Assembly (NCBI RefSeq): GCF_024166365.1
Contig: NC_064822.1
Span: 149,550,823 to 149,614,822 of the forward strand
Source of the DNA: Elephas maximus indicus
Taxonomy: Eukaryota > Chordata > Mammalia > Proboscidea > Elephantidae
Reading direction: 5' to 3'
Length of the DNA: 64,000 bases
This document shows, one piece after another, positions 31,486-42,811 of this stretch. Within the stretch, counting starts at the first letter, position 1. Every line of letters starts with the position of its first letter. The notes under the pieces are model-generated. The model saw only the letters and a list, made by a program, of their open reading frames with translations. It was not told the DNA's origin and made no database searches. The translations under genes were made by a program, and so were the position numbers.

Positions 31486-34428
31486 ATGGATTGTTTGATG
31501 GATTGATTGAGGGCATTGAAATTTGAAAGCCTGATCATCAAAGGTAATCTTTGACATTAAGGTACAAACTAGTAGTCTCTGTTTCCTTAGTTGCATAATA
31601 TTAATCATTTCACCCCGGACCTATTGTCAAGAATGAGTGATATGTCCATGACAACACCTTTGAAACTTTAAAGTGCATATAAGCATTATATTTGTGCACA
31701 TAAATATATGTATATATATATATATATCTCCATGTATTTGCATGTAAATACAAGCCCAAATTATTCTCCTTTTTTTCTATCATGTCTATGATATTTTTGG
31801 CTCAAGGAAAAAGTTGGTCTGGGGAGTCCAGAATTTCACAGAATCATAGAGTTCATGATACATCCAAGGGCTTAAATTGGGAAACTAAAAAATCAAATGG
31901 CATCATGCATTCAAATATTAAAAGACACCATTAAGAAAGAACTACGTTAAACTAAGTTCCAAGAGAGGATTATGATATCAGAGGGGGAAAAAAGAGGTGT
32001 ATTTTGGGATAGGTGAAAATATAATGGGTAATTTTCTAAAGAAAATAATGTATTACCCTTGGCATCTGGATAATGCAGAGAACTTGAGATGGGATAATGG
32101 AAATATTTTCCTCGCTGCATTTTCCCCATCTGTGCTTAAGACCTGCAAATCCTATCACATAGGAACACTTAAGTTGGGTGCATCATGTACAAACACCTGG
32201 CTGAGATAAGATAGAGAAGGAAAATGCAAAAAGAAAGAAAGAAAATGATGACAATTACCTAGCTCAGGACAAAGGATGTATATATATTTAAAAGAGGCAA
32301 GGAACACAGCCATGCATGTAGTATCATGAATCTTTTGCTAATGCTACCTGGTACTGAGTCTCCTCCCTAGGGAGTTTGGGGAATGGGCAAACTGCTATGA
32401 ACCCATTGACGGCCCGTCTGCTAATAAAAAAAAAAAAAACTTTGTCAATGAAGTCTACCAGCCGGGTAGATCACATCATGTAAGTCCATGTTGTACAAAA
32501 CTGTGTAAAGAAAAAGAAGAGAAGAAAGAATTTTAATACTGCGACAACTACGAAAGCCGTGAATTTGTGATTAGAGAGACTAACACTGAGAAAAGCACTC
32601 AAGCTCAGACGGAAACATAAGCTAAATATCTCAATTGTTCATTGGCTGAGTAAGATCTACTTCACTGCTAACAGAATGATATAAATTGATGTTTAGATAA
32701 TTGGTTATCAGGAAAATATGCTTTTCTCTTGGTCAAGATTGATTACCTGTGAAAATGAGAGAGTCAATGCCTCTGAGTTATTCAAATCCATTTTAAAATA
32801 TTTTAAAACATTTCAAAGCAATGAATCATTCTGCTTTCAAATTGACATGATCAAAACTTGTGGGTTCCCACTGTTAGATTTTGAAATTCACAGACTACAC
32901 TAACATAATTTTCCCCAAGAACAATGAACAACTCCAGCTGCATACTTGAGCTTTGACTGTGTATATATTGTTTGGGTGAGACAACGAGCTCAGTCCTTAA
33001 AATTCCATTAATACATATCTGACACTTGTTATAAACTCAGCTTTGTTTGGACCTGAACTGAGTGAAGGAGACAAATCGAACAATAGTAATGTCAAGAACT
33101 GCCCAACAGGACCGGGCTAGTAGAAGATACAGAAGTGTGACATAGCTGAGAAATCCCTGCTGACTGTCAGTGCAACTTGGACACCTCCAAACTCTGCTTT
33201 TTAATTATCTGAAATACTGGTTTGCACAGGCAGAACTATTCTGTTAAAGGCAGAGTAAAAAATAAATTTGAAAATTTTAAGTATACCGAAACTGATGCAC
33301 AAGTCATGATAAAAAAAGTTGTATTACCCTAGCAGAAATGGAGGTATTATTAAAAAAGAGAGAGCATTTTACATTAAATGACAGTTATTTACACTTTTGT
33401 TTATTCATTTCATAAATAACTGCATTCAACCTTAAAATACCAACAGTTTGCTACTTCAGTCTGCGATGATAGGAGGAGTTAAAAGTATTATAGGGTACCT
33501 CATTTGATAGCACATAAACATCCTCAGTCAATTAAAAGCTTTCATTGTATCCAATTTTTCAGGCTCCCCTTCTGAATCAATCACCTATATCCACAGCAGT
33601 TCCCACAGCAGTTCCACGGCTGCAAATATATTCATTTTACAACAGTATTTCAGGATCCTTGGATATAAATACCACTACTAATAAACGATTAAATTTTAGA
33701 AAGCTTTATTTTAGGCTTTAAATATTCTGCACATCCATAAAACTCAGTATTTTACAATGCATTCAATAGCAACTCATGTAATAATGATTTTAAATATCTA
33801 CTAATTCCAAAAGAAAAAAACCACGCGGTTCCTTAAAACTATTTGCTATTGTAATTTCCTTAGGCTATAATCAGAAACAGAAATACAAAGTACTACAACA
33901 TGATTTTAGAAGCTAAAGCCTTTGCTCACTTGGTAAATTTTGTTTTTCCTGTATAGACACAACTTTGGAAAACTGTCCCAAAGAACTATCATTTCACAAT
34001 TAGAAACTTTGACTCATTTTAAATTTATAGCAGCACTACTTGGCTGACTAGTCTACCTTTACTCTTTGCTCCTAATAGCAAGATACAAAGAAATAAAGCA
34101 AAGTGATATACACATAGATATATTTTAAAACATACAGAATAACTGTCCTTTACTAGCAGTTATACTCCTCTTTCGAAAGAAAGGCTCAATTTACGTGCTA
34201 TTCGTTTTTTATAGCAAATGAGTTTGCCAGGTTCATGCTAGCATTTTCTTTTTCATTTCATTTTATTAAATCTACACTTCCTTTTAGTAACGCTGAACAT
34301 TGCTCTGATTAAAAGCTTACCAGATAGTCATCCTGTACGACTCTGATAACAGTTTCTTACACTGTTTCCTCTGTTAGACACATCCACCTTTATTTTAAAA
34401 GAGAAGATAAAACAGAAGAGGCTCTTAC
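31486..34428. other. long repeat-poor stretch
   Basis: No transposon was recognised apart from a (TA)n tract at 31,705-31,727 and an A run at 32,417-32,429. No coding exon could be supported. Its low repeat density and position just downstream (minus strand) of a promoter-like block make it a candidate gene intron or regulatory region. Confidence 0.3.
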
Positions 34429-34760
34429 CAGAGAGAGAGAAAACAATTTGTTCAGCTAGATCCAACAGTGCTCTGTGCAGCCTGGCAGCATGAACGATCC
34501 TTGGGCCTCACACAAAAGCAAGATAATTGGCTCTCAATGAAGAGATGTAAACATCCATCATAATGGCACTGGAGCTGAAACTGAACGCTACCTCAGCTCT
34601 TCTGTGTACTCCGACTAGAAGATGATGTCACAAACATCAACTGGGTGTACTCTCATTGGCTTCTGTTACCTGGAATCATATCTTAACCCTAAACTGTCAG
34701 CTGCAAATTGAAATGCTCATCTCTGACTATAATGTTGGCTTAAAAGGGGAGTGAAAGTGA
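34429..34760 (-). promoter_or_regulatory. candidate promoter plus 5' non-coding exon
   Basis: On the minus strand a CCAAT box (34655-34659 as 'attgg'), then a CRE-like TGACATCA (34623-34630), then about 200 bp of repeat-free sequence end in 'ctctg|gtaaga', a strong splice-donor match (exon end 34,429). Two short upstream-type frames are present, the first starting MMDVYISS near 34,560. There is no clear TATA box. I do not recognise the gene, and no acceptor or coding exon can be linked, so this remains inference. Confidence 0.35.
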
Positions 34761-35578
34761 TGTTGAGCTACTAGAGGATCATGAACTGCAAAGACTGCCT
34801 TTAAAATATACTAATTTCCCTAATTAATGAATTAAGATGCATAGGGTTTTTATTTTCCAAATGTATTCATAAATAACAGCATTTGTAAAAGTTCTTTCAC
34901 AAAATGTGTGTTAAAAGTAAAGATACATGTAAGTCACAACATCTGGAATTGAAAATGTTCTAGTTACTTTGTATTGATTTTACAGTACAACTCCAGGAGA
35001 TTTAAGAAAGTGGAATTGAGAAAAATTACATGGAAGACAGACAATTGTACAGTGGCGCTTTCAATCAATTTGGTCAGAGCAGCCATCAGGATTTTAAAAT
35101 CACTTAATAAAAATACAAAAATGGAAATGTACTGTCTGAACGTTAAGTAGTATCTCCAATGTTTTGTGTAATAAAGCTTAAAGCAGAAGATATTAAAAGA
35201 ATAACATCACTAAAATAATAATGTTAAATATTAGTTTTTGCAGAGAGTAATTTATTAGTAACTGGAACTACAGACAATCTCATTTCAGTAACTGAAAGCT
35301 ACTTCATAATATAGCTCTGTTCTCTGTGAGCACAACCAAGCATAATTATCCATTTCCTACTCTCTTTTTTTTATCCTGACGAAAGCCTCAGACTTCTCCC
35401 CAGGCTTAAGTCCAGTGGGATTGGAGGATAATGGCCTGAGCTGGTTGCAGCAGCTTTCTGCCAGAGGGACAAAACTACAATCACCTTGAAATATACCCAA
35501 GCTTTCTCCACCAAAAGGAGCTGTCAGCCACATAACTGCTAGATACAAAAATTACTAGGGCTATTCCATGATCCTCCC
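34761..35578. other. unassigned repeat-poor DNA
   Basis: Nothing was recognised. Confidence 0.3.
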
Positions 35579-35776
35579 AATTGCCATCAAGTCGATTCAA
35601 CTCATAGTGACCCAACAGGATAGAGTAGAACTGCGCCATAAGAGTTTCTCAGCAGCAAATCTACATGGAAGCAGACAGCCAGATCTTTCTCCTACAGAGT
35701 GACTGGTAGGTTCGAACTGCAAACCGCTTGATTAGCAGGCAAGTGCTTAACCACTGACTGCAAAGCCAGGGCTTTG
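35579..35776 (-). mobile_element. AfroSINE, long subfamily
   Basis: The antisense tail 'ttgccatcaagtcgattca', the extra module 'gcaaatctacatggaagca' with 'gccagatctttctcctac', and the head 'cttaaccactgactgcaaa' are present, with a small head insertion. Confidence 0.9.
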
Positions 35777-36185
35777 TGTTCAATGACCAGCTCCTTCTCA
35801 ATCCAGCCCAGTCATATCCCAGAGTGGGCAAGCCCTTTGAAAGCCGTGTGACTCAGCATGCAAACAGGACAAGAACCTTGGAAAGGGAATGAGGTAAATT
35901 CACTTCACCTATCCCCATCTTTAGGGAAAGGCAGGTCACCAACAGTGCCCTTGTGTGCCTTTGTGTTGGTTCATTTCCTTCTGAATAAGGGATTAGGACA
36001 AACAGTTGTTATATTCCCCCCATATTTCCAATGGCAAAAAATTATTTTTGTTGTATGGCTTCAACGACAGTTCTAAAAGTTGATCAGATAGGAAAAGACA
36101 CTTTCATTGAGTATACATTCAACATTTCCTCCCAAGTTCTGACTTTCAGCACGACTGTCATTTTGATTATCTGATTTTTTCTTAG
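35777..36185. other. unassigned DNA
   Basis: Nothing was recognised. Confidence 0.3.
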
Positions 36186-36600
36186 TAGAAGGTAGCGTGA
36201 TATAAAGGCAAGAGTCCTAGATTTGTGTTCAAAAGAACCAGGCTTCGGATTTTCACTCCATTATCTACTATGTGTATGAATTTGGGAAACTTAACATCTT
36301 TCATGCACAGAATGAGAATGATAATGCTACCTAGTGCAAAAAGTTAACATAGGGATCAGATGACACAATGTATGGAAACTTGTTCTATAAAATGTAAAGC
36401 TGTTGTTTGGTGCTGGCGAGTCAGTTTCGACTCATAGTGACCCTATAGGACAGAGCAGAACTGCCTCATAGGGTTTCCAAGGAACAGCTGGTGAATTCAA
36501 ACTGCTGACCTTTTGGTTAGCAGCCGAACTCTTAACCACTATGCCACCAGGGTTCCAAAATGTAAAGTACTACATAAATACGCCATTACTCTTATTATTA
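36186..36600 (+). mobile_element. MIR SINE interrupted by an AfroSINE
   Basis: 'aggtagcgtgatataaagg', 'gatttgtgttcaaaagaac', 'catgcacagaatgagaatg' and 'gatcagatgacacaatgta' run in MIR order up to 36,399. The tail resumes at 36,557 ('aaaatgtaaagtactaca', then 'cattactcttattatt'). Confidence 0.75.
36400..36556 (-). mobile_element. AfroSINE inside MIR
   Basis: A complete antisense copy with an exact 11-bp target duplication 'aaaatgtaaag' (36389-36399 and 36557-36567). Confidence 0.96.
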
Positions 36601-37261
36601 TGCCAAAGATCAAATGTATTAATTATAAATGCATTTGGTAGACTTAAAATGCATTGCACTCCAAATAATGAATGTAGAAATATAATTATCCTAAACTTTT
36701 AAAATCTCAACTAGAAAAATAATGTTTCAAATTAACATGATTTATAATACTAATTCACTCTGAGATTTTTTTTTTTTAAGTTTTTGTCCCTCCCAGGATT
36801 ATTTGAAATTTAATCATATTAGCCAAGTGGAAGAATCTAGAATCAAGTAGACTATTTGTCAAAATGTACTCTGGGCCAAAGTAAAAGGCACTGTTCATTT
36901 ATTTCTGCCTAAAAACATGGGAGTTTAGATGGAAATGTGTATAAAAAAAGATTCATTGCCATGCAAAGTGACATAAAATTGAATTACAGATCAGAAAGAT
37001 GAATTTGGACAATGGGAATGTCAACTGTATTTCTGGTAGAAAAATGATAAGGCTATGACATTTGTAATTGCAAAGAAGATATGTCAGGGAAAATAATTAT
37101 TTATAAAACAAAATATGCTCCTCTATTTCACACATTATATAAAAATTTAATGTTACAAATACTTAACAGCAGAAATAGATAGCTAGGAAAGTTAGATCAT
37201 ATCTTGTTGGACAAAGAAAACATGCTGATATATATTACAATTCAGTTAAATTTTGAACACT
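36601..37261. other. unassigned AT-rich DNA
   Basis: Nothing was recognised. Confidence 0.3.
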
Positions 37262-37581
37262 CCTCTGTCACTTTGTCGTACTGTAGTGGCTTACGTGTTG
37301 CTGTGTTTCTGGAAGCTATGCCACCAATATTTGAAATACTAGTAAGGTCACCGATGGTGGACAGGTTTTGGCAGAGCTTCCAGGCTAAAAGAGACTAAGA
37401 AGAAGGACCTGGAAATTTCTACTAAGAAAAAATTGGCCAGTGAAAACCTTATGAATAGCAGCTGCACTTTCTCTGATACAGTACTGGGAAATGATGCCTC
37501 AGGTTGGAAGGCACTCAAAGTAGAGTTGACAGTAATGACGTGGATTGGGTGGTTTTGGGGCCTTTCATATACTGATGTGGC

Positions 37582-38607
37582 ATGAATCAAGTGAGGGAAA
37601 AAAAAATCTGCAAACATAAATTAATAATCAGAACTTGGACTGTACAAAGAATAAATCTAGGAAAACTGGAAGTCGTCAAAAATGAAATGGAACACATCAA
37701 GATTGATATCCTAGGCACAAGTGAGCTGAAATGGACTGGTATTGGCCATTTGAATCATACAATCATATGGTCTACTATGCTGGCAACGACAAAATGTACA
37801 GGAATGTCGTGGATTCATCACGGAAAAGAGCATTTCAAGATCTATTCTGAAGTACAACACTGTGAGTGATAGGGTAATATTCATACACCCACGAGGAAGA
37901 CCAGTTAATATGAGTATCATTCAAATTTATACACCAATCACTAATGTCAGAAATGAAGAAATTGAAGATTTTTATCAACTTCTGCAGTGATCAAATATGC
38001 AATCAAGATGCATTGATAATTACTGGTGATTGGAATGCAAAAGATGGAAACCACAAGGAAGGATCATTAGCTAGAAAACATGGCGTTGGTTATAGAAATG
38101 ACTTCAGAGAACACATGATAGAATTTTGCAAGACCAATGATTTCTTCATTATAAAAACCTTTTTTCAATGACATAAATGGTGACTAAATTTTTTTTTTTA
38201 TATATGTGGACCTAACCAGATGGAAAACACAGGAATCAAACCAACCAACTACATCTGTGGAGACAATAGAAAAGCTCAGTATCGTAAGTCAGAACAAGGC
38301 CAAGACCGACATCAAAACAGACCATCAGTTGCTCATATGCAAGTTCAAGTTGAAGCTGAAGAAAACTAAAACAAGTCCACGAGGGCCAAAATACAACCTT
38401 GAGTATATTGTACCTGAATTTGGAGATCATCTCAAGAATAGATTTGACTCACTGAACACTAATGATGGAAGACCAGACGAGTTGTGGAATGAAATCAAGG
38501 AATTCATACATAAAGCAAGAAAGATATCATTAAAAAGACAGGAAAGAAAAGACAAAATGGGTGTCAGTGGGGAATCTGAAATTTGCTCTTCAATTCCAAG
38601 TAGCTAA
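37582..38607 (+). pseudogene. RTE endonuclease domain remnant (copy 2)
   Basis: Three overlapping open pieces (37582-37869, 37944-38171, 38206-38607) cover the AP-endonuclease and the linker. Motifs are IDILGTSELKWTG, and IITGDWNAKDGN with the GDWN core intact, followed by KTNDFFI. The piece after 38,206 contains the linker before the RT (TDHQLLICKFKLKLKK). At least two frameshifts and a stop near 37,870 break it. Confidence 0.85.
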
Positions 38608-38880
38608 AGCAAATGCAAGAAATGATGAAGTAAAGGAACTCAAAAGAAGATTTCAAACAGTAACTCCAAAAGACAAAGTAAAATATAATGAAATATGTGA
38701 AGAACTAGAGTTAGAAAACCAAAAGGGAAGAACATGCTCAGCATTTCTCAAGCTGACAGAACTGAAGAGGAAATTCAAGCCTTGAGTTATGATATTGAAG
38801 GATTCATGCGGAAAATATTAAACAACTCAGGAAGCATCAAATAAGATGGAAGGAATACACAGTTACTATACCAAAAAGAA

Positions 38881-40041
38881 TTGGTCAGCATTCAGCCATT
38901 TCAGGAGGTACCATATGAGCAGGAAGCAATGGTATTGAAGGAAGAAGTCCAAGCTGCACTGAAGGCATTGGCAAAAAACAAGGCTCCAGGAATTGACAGA
39001 ATACCAAGTGAGATGATTCAACAAACTGATGCGGTGCTGGAAGTACTCACTGGTCTATGCCAAGAAATTTGGAAGACAGCTACCTGCTCAACTGACTGGA
39101 AGAGATCTATATTTATGCCTATTCCCAAGAAAGGTGATCCCACCGAATATAGAAATTATCAAATAATATCATCAATATCACATGCCAGTAAAATTTTGCT
39201 GAAGATCATGCAAAAGCAGCTGCAGCAGTGTATCAACAGGGAACTGCCAGAAATTTAGGCCAGATTCAGAAGAGGACAGGGAACCAGGGCTATCATTGCT
39301 GATGTCAGATGGATCCTGACTGAAAGCAGAGAACACCAGGAAGATGTTTACCTGTGCTTTATTGACTATATGAAGGCATTGGACTGTGTGGATCATAATA
39401 AATTACGGATAACATTGCGAAGAATTGGAATTCCAGAACACTTAATTGTGCTCATGAGCAACCCGTACACAGATCAAGAGGCAGTCGTTCAAACAGAACA
39501 AGGGGATACTGTGTGGTTTAAAGTCAGGAAAGGTGCTGGCATCTGGGTTCTATCCTTTTACCATACCTATTCAATCTGTATGCTGAGCAAATATCCTGAG
39601 AAGCTGGACTATATGAAGAAGAACAGGACATCAAGACTGGAGGAAGACTCATTAACAACCTGAGTGATGCAGGTGGCTCAACCCTGCTTGCTGAAAGTAA
39701 AGAGGACTTGAAGCACTTACTGATGAAGATGAAAGATCACAGCCTTCAGTATGGATTACACCTCAACATACAGAAAACAAATATTTTCACAATTGAACCA
39801 ACAAGCAAAGTCATGATAAACAGGAGAAAGTCTGAAGCTGTCAAGGATTTCATTTTACTTGGCTCCACAATCAACACCCATGGAAGCAGTGGTCAAGAAA
39901 TCAAGACACACTGTATTGGGCAAACCTGAGGCAAAGGACCTCTTTAAAGTGTTGAAAAGCAAAGATGTTATGTTAAAGACTAAGGTGTGCCTGACCGAAG
40001 CCATGGTGTTTTCAGTTGGCTCCTATCTGAAAGCTGGATGA
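38881..40041 (+). pseudogene. RTE reverse-transcriptase domain remnant (copy 2)
   Basis: The RT fingers are well preserved: ALAKNKAPGIDRIPSEM, then FMPIPKKGDPTEYRNY (38881-39258). The palm follows with LDCVDHNKLRITLRRIG (39370-39663), where family members have FDCVDH. The YADD catalytic site is destroyed, as 'agtgatgcaggtggc' at about 39,664 no longer encodes it. The thumb segment HLLMKMKDHSLQYGLH continues at 39,708 and the C-terminal tail at 40,079-40,348 (LTYFGHVVRRDQS). Non-functional. Confidence 0.87.
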
Positions 40042-40440
40042 TGAATAAAGAAGTCCAAAGAAGAACTGATGCTTTGAATTGTGGTGTTGCAGAAGAATAT
40101 TGAATATACCATGGACTTTCAAGAGAATGAACAAATCTGTTTTGGGAGAAGTACTGCCATACTCCTTAGAAGCAAGGATGGCAAGACTACACCTCACATA
40201 CTTTGGACATGTTGTCAGGAGGGATCAGTCCCTAGAGAAGGACATCATGCTCATTAAAGCAGAGGGTCAGCAAAGAAGAGGAAGACCCTCAATGAGATGG
40301 ATTGACGCAGTGGTTGCAACAATGAGCTTAAGCATAGCGATGATTTGAGGATGGTGTAGGACCAGGCAGTGTTTTGTTCTGTTGCACATAGGGTCGCTAT
40401 GAGTTGGAACCGACTCGATGGCACCTAACACACACACACA

Positions 40441-40492
40441 GGGTTGTTGAGGGTCGGAATCGACTTGACAGTAGTGGGTATGGTTTTCTGGT
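40441..40492 (+). mobile_element. extra AfroSINE/RTE-like tail directly after RTE end
   Basis: After the AC run, 'gagggtcggaatcgacttga' and 'agtgggtatggttttctgg' is a second 3' tail of SINE type in the same orientation. It could be a tail-only SINE insertion or a template-switch product. Confidence 0.7.
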
Positions 40493-40716
40493 TTACAAGA
40501 AAAAAAAAAATGAGGTTTTTCCCATACATTAATGTGTCAATGTTAAATTTCATTGCAATTTATTAACAGAGTTTATATTTTAATTGAATAATTACATCTT
40601 TACACTAAGGTCCTAAGGCAGCACAAATGTTGAATAAGTTGGTGATTCAAATCCACCCAGCAGTACAGGGAAAGAAAAGGCCTGGTTATCTACTTCCATT
40701 AACTTTACAGCTAAGA

Positions 40717-41227
40717 TATTAGTTTTTATATATACTCTGAAATACGATTTGTTAAGATTCTTAAATTTGGACCTCTTGTAATAATTTGAATGAGATCTAC
40801 AAACTCATGAGAATATTTTTTCACAAAGATCTTTAGGCCTTCATTAGGAAGGTATTTTCCCCTGGTAGGTATATTTGGTCACCTCATTTTACTGTTTGTT
40901 TCAGATTATGAAAGCTTACAGGGGTGTTTTTTGGAATCATTTGCCGAGTCATCTTCTCAAATCATATTCCATTGTATCAATTAACAAATAGTTTTAAAAA
41001 TATCTGTCACCAAATCATCTGAAGCCTTGACAATTTTTAGCAAAATTTGTACTTTTTTAATGTAAGTTACTAACCCGTTGCTGTCAAGTTGGTTCTGACG
41101 CACAGTTACTAGTAATGATTTACTAAGTAGTGTACTGAATTTTTGTTTTTAATCCCTGTGCCCAATTTTGGAGCTGAGAGGGTTGTTGGTAATAAATGTA
41201 TGATGTACACTTTAAAAAAAAAAAAGC
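40717..41227 (+). pseudogene. poly(A)-tailed processed retrocopy (mRNA 3' UTR)
   Basis: This 511-bp insert lies between exact 12-bp direct repeats 'ttacagctaaga' (40705-40716 and 41228-41239). It ends with AATAAA at 41191-41196, 17 bp of spacer and 12 A. This is the hallmark of a 5'-truncated mRNA copy made by LINE-1 machinery. No coding frame is present, so it probably derives from a 3' UTR. I do not recognise the source gene. Confidence 0.85.
41073..41103 (-). mobile_element. 31-bp AfroSINE tail-only insertion
   Basis: 'acccgttgctgtcaagttgg' and the following 11 bases are the antisense terminal tail of an AfroSINE or RTE, flanked by 'agttacta' at 41065-41072 and 41104-41111. It is a near-maximal 5' truncation, inside the retrocopy. 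Confidence 0.85.
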
Positions 41228-41322
41228 TTACAGCTAAGAAAATCCTACGGAGCAGTTTTACTCTGTAACACATCGAGTTGACATGAGTCACAATCAACTT
41301 AATGGCAACTAACGACAACAAC

Positions 41323-41705
41323 ATATACTCAAAGTTTCAGATAATACAGAATGTAATGGATCATATATGAAAATCAGTCTTTACCATACAGTAGTATTTT
41401 ACAAACAAAATAGAAAAAAATTATATTCTCATATGCTGGGCATTAATCATGTGAAATTAATGATGAGAAGTTACGCTGCTTTTAGTAATTTTTTTGGTAG
41501 TATTTCTTTAAGAAGAGCAGAAATATAAAGGTCAGGGTCCTTCTGTGATTTTTTTGCAGTATGTCTTTTTGAAAAGTCTAATGGCACTTGAACACCAGTA
41601 TGTGCACATGTATTTGAATTGAATCCAAAAATAAGATAGTGTGTATGTGATGTGAACATTGATAAGACATAAAAAATCCTTACTAAAAATCCTTGCTAAT
41701 GTCAT
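41323..41705. other. unassigned DNA
   Basis: Nothing was recognised. Confidence 0.3.
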
Positions 41706-41866
41706 AAAGGAGCACTGGAGGCAAAGTGGTTAAGAGCTGGCTGCTAACCGAAAGGTCAGCAGTTCTAATCCACCCGGTGCACCTTGGAAACCCCATGGGG
41801 CAGTTCTGCTCTGTCTTGTAGGGTCGCTATGAGAATCAACTTGACGGCAATGCATACTTTTTCTTT
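41706..41866 (+). mobile_element. AfroSINE, short subfamily
   Basis: The head 'ggagcactggaggcaaagtg', B-box side 'gcagttctaatccacccgg', body 'cttggaaaccccatgggg' and tail 'aatcaacttgacggcaatg' are present. A short deletion removes 'gtcgga' before the tail. Confidence 0.93.
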
Positions 41867-42755
41867 TTTTAATATTATAAAATGATGTTTATAAGAAATC
41901 CAAGCTGATTACAAAATGCCAAAAAAAGAAAAAACTAAATGAGAAAGCACTTCAGAGACTGCAATAAAAACAAGAGGATAGTGTCTTTTTAAAATATTCC
42001 ATTTAATATATACACGTAGGGAAGTAAAATATATAGTTGTTTTCTGGATTTTTAAGAAATCTCTAATTTATTAAAATGGAAAATAACAACACTATTTTAT
42101 AATAATTTTACTGACAATATTTCATCATTTATTACGTTCCTCCAAACTAGTACCCGTGAATTCCAGAGTAGAATATACAAAGATTTTAATTTTAACAGCC
42201 ATGTAAAGTCTTAATATAAGGGAAAAATAAATAAATAAACTGTAGCATTTAAACTGAGCTTTGTTCTGAGTAAATCAATGTTATTGAATTTTTTCTGATA
42301 TTAAGAGCATGAAATCTATAAAAATATTTGTGCTAATTTAAAGAGAAGACATTTTGTAGTTCAAGCCAAGTACACCTTAACTTTATTATTACACTTAAAC
42401 ATCCTATATATTTCCCAGGAGCTGAAATCATTGCAGTATTTAATTGCTTGACAATTATTTCTGTTACATCAATTTAGTAGTTAAACTAATTATTTATATT
42501 ATCAAAACAAATCAGCACTAGAGGCTAATTGAACTAGAAAAATTGTCCTCCAATGTTTCCCAACTTACATATTAATAAGGTTTAAGTTAATACTAACTTC
42601 AGAAGAAATGAACACGTTCTTCAGGTGATAATTTTTTTAGGAAGAACTTAAGAATTTAAACAAGTCTCAAACAATTTTGAACATTATTTCCTAGTCTAGA
42701 CAGGAATATTAGAATACAGCATCTTACATCAACTAGTGGCTCATTACCTAGTTAT

Positions 42756-42769
42756 CCACAAGATGGCAG
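42756..42769 (+). promoter_or_regulatory. CTCF-like motif
   Basis: 'ccacaagatggcag' agrees with the CTCF core CCASYAGRKGGCRS at 13 of 14 positions (position 5 is A, not C/T). It lies in non-repetitive DNA. A motif match alone does not show occupancy. Confidence 0.3.
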
Positions 42770-42777
42770 CTCTGTTT

Positions 42778-42811
42778 ATGGTCACTAAAAAAAAAAAAAA
42801 AAATGGTCACT
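42778..42811. repeat. poly-A tract between direct repeats
   Basis: 'atggtcact' (42778-42786), 16 A, 'atggtcact' (42803-42811). The same architecture as at 5.5 kb. Confidence 0.8.

Larger units (their letters stand above)
37262..40430 (+). mobile_element. RTE-type LINE, most complete copy (3.2 kb)
   Basis: It runs from the RTE 5' end ('gtcgtactgtagtggctta', matched by both SINE-like derivatives) through the endonuclease and reverse transcriptase to the 3' end 'cgactcgatggcacctaac'. About 3.17 kb, the usual size for this clade. The single frame is interrupted many times, so it is dead. An AC repeat and a second, SINE-like tail follow immediately. Confidence 0.92.
40608..41322 (+). mobile_element. 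AfroSINE (extended subfamily) split by a retrocopy
   Basis: The head and first body part (40608-40716) include 'gtgattcaaatccaccca' and 'aaaggcctggttatctact'. The second part resumes at 41240 ('aaatcctacggagcagt') and ends 'caacttaatggcaactaac'. Removing 40717-41239 restores a continuous SINE, and 'ttacagctaaga' is duplicated at the joint. Confidence 0.88.
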
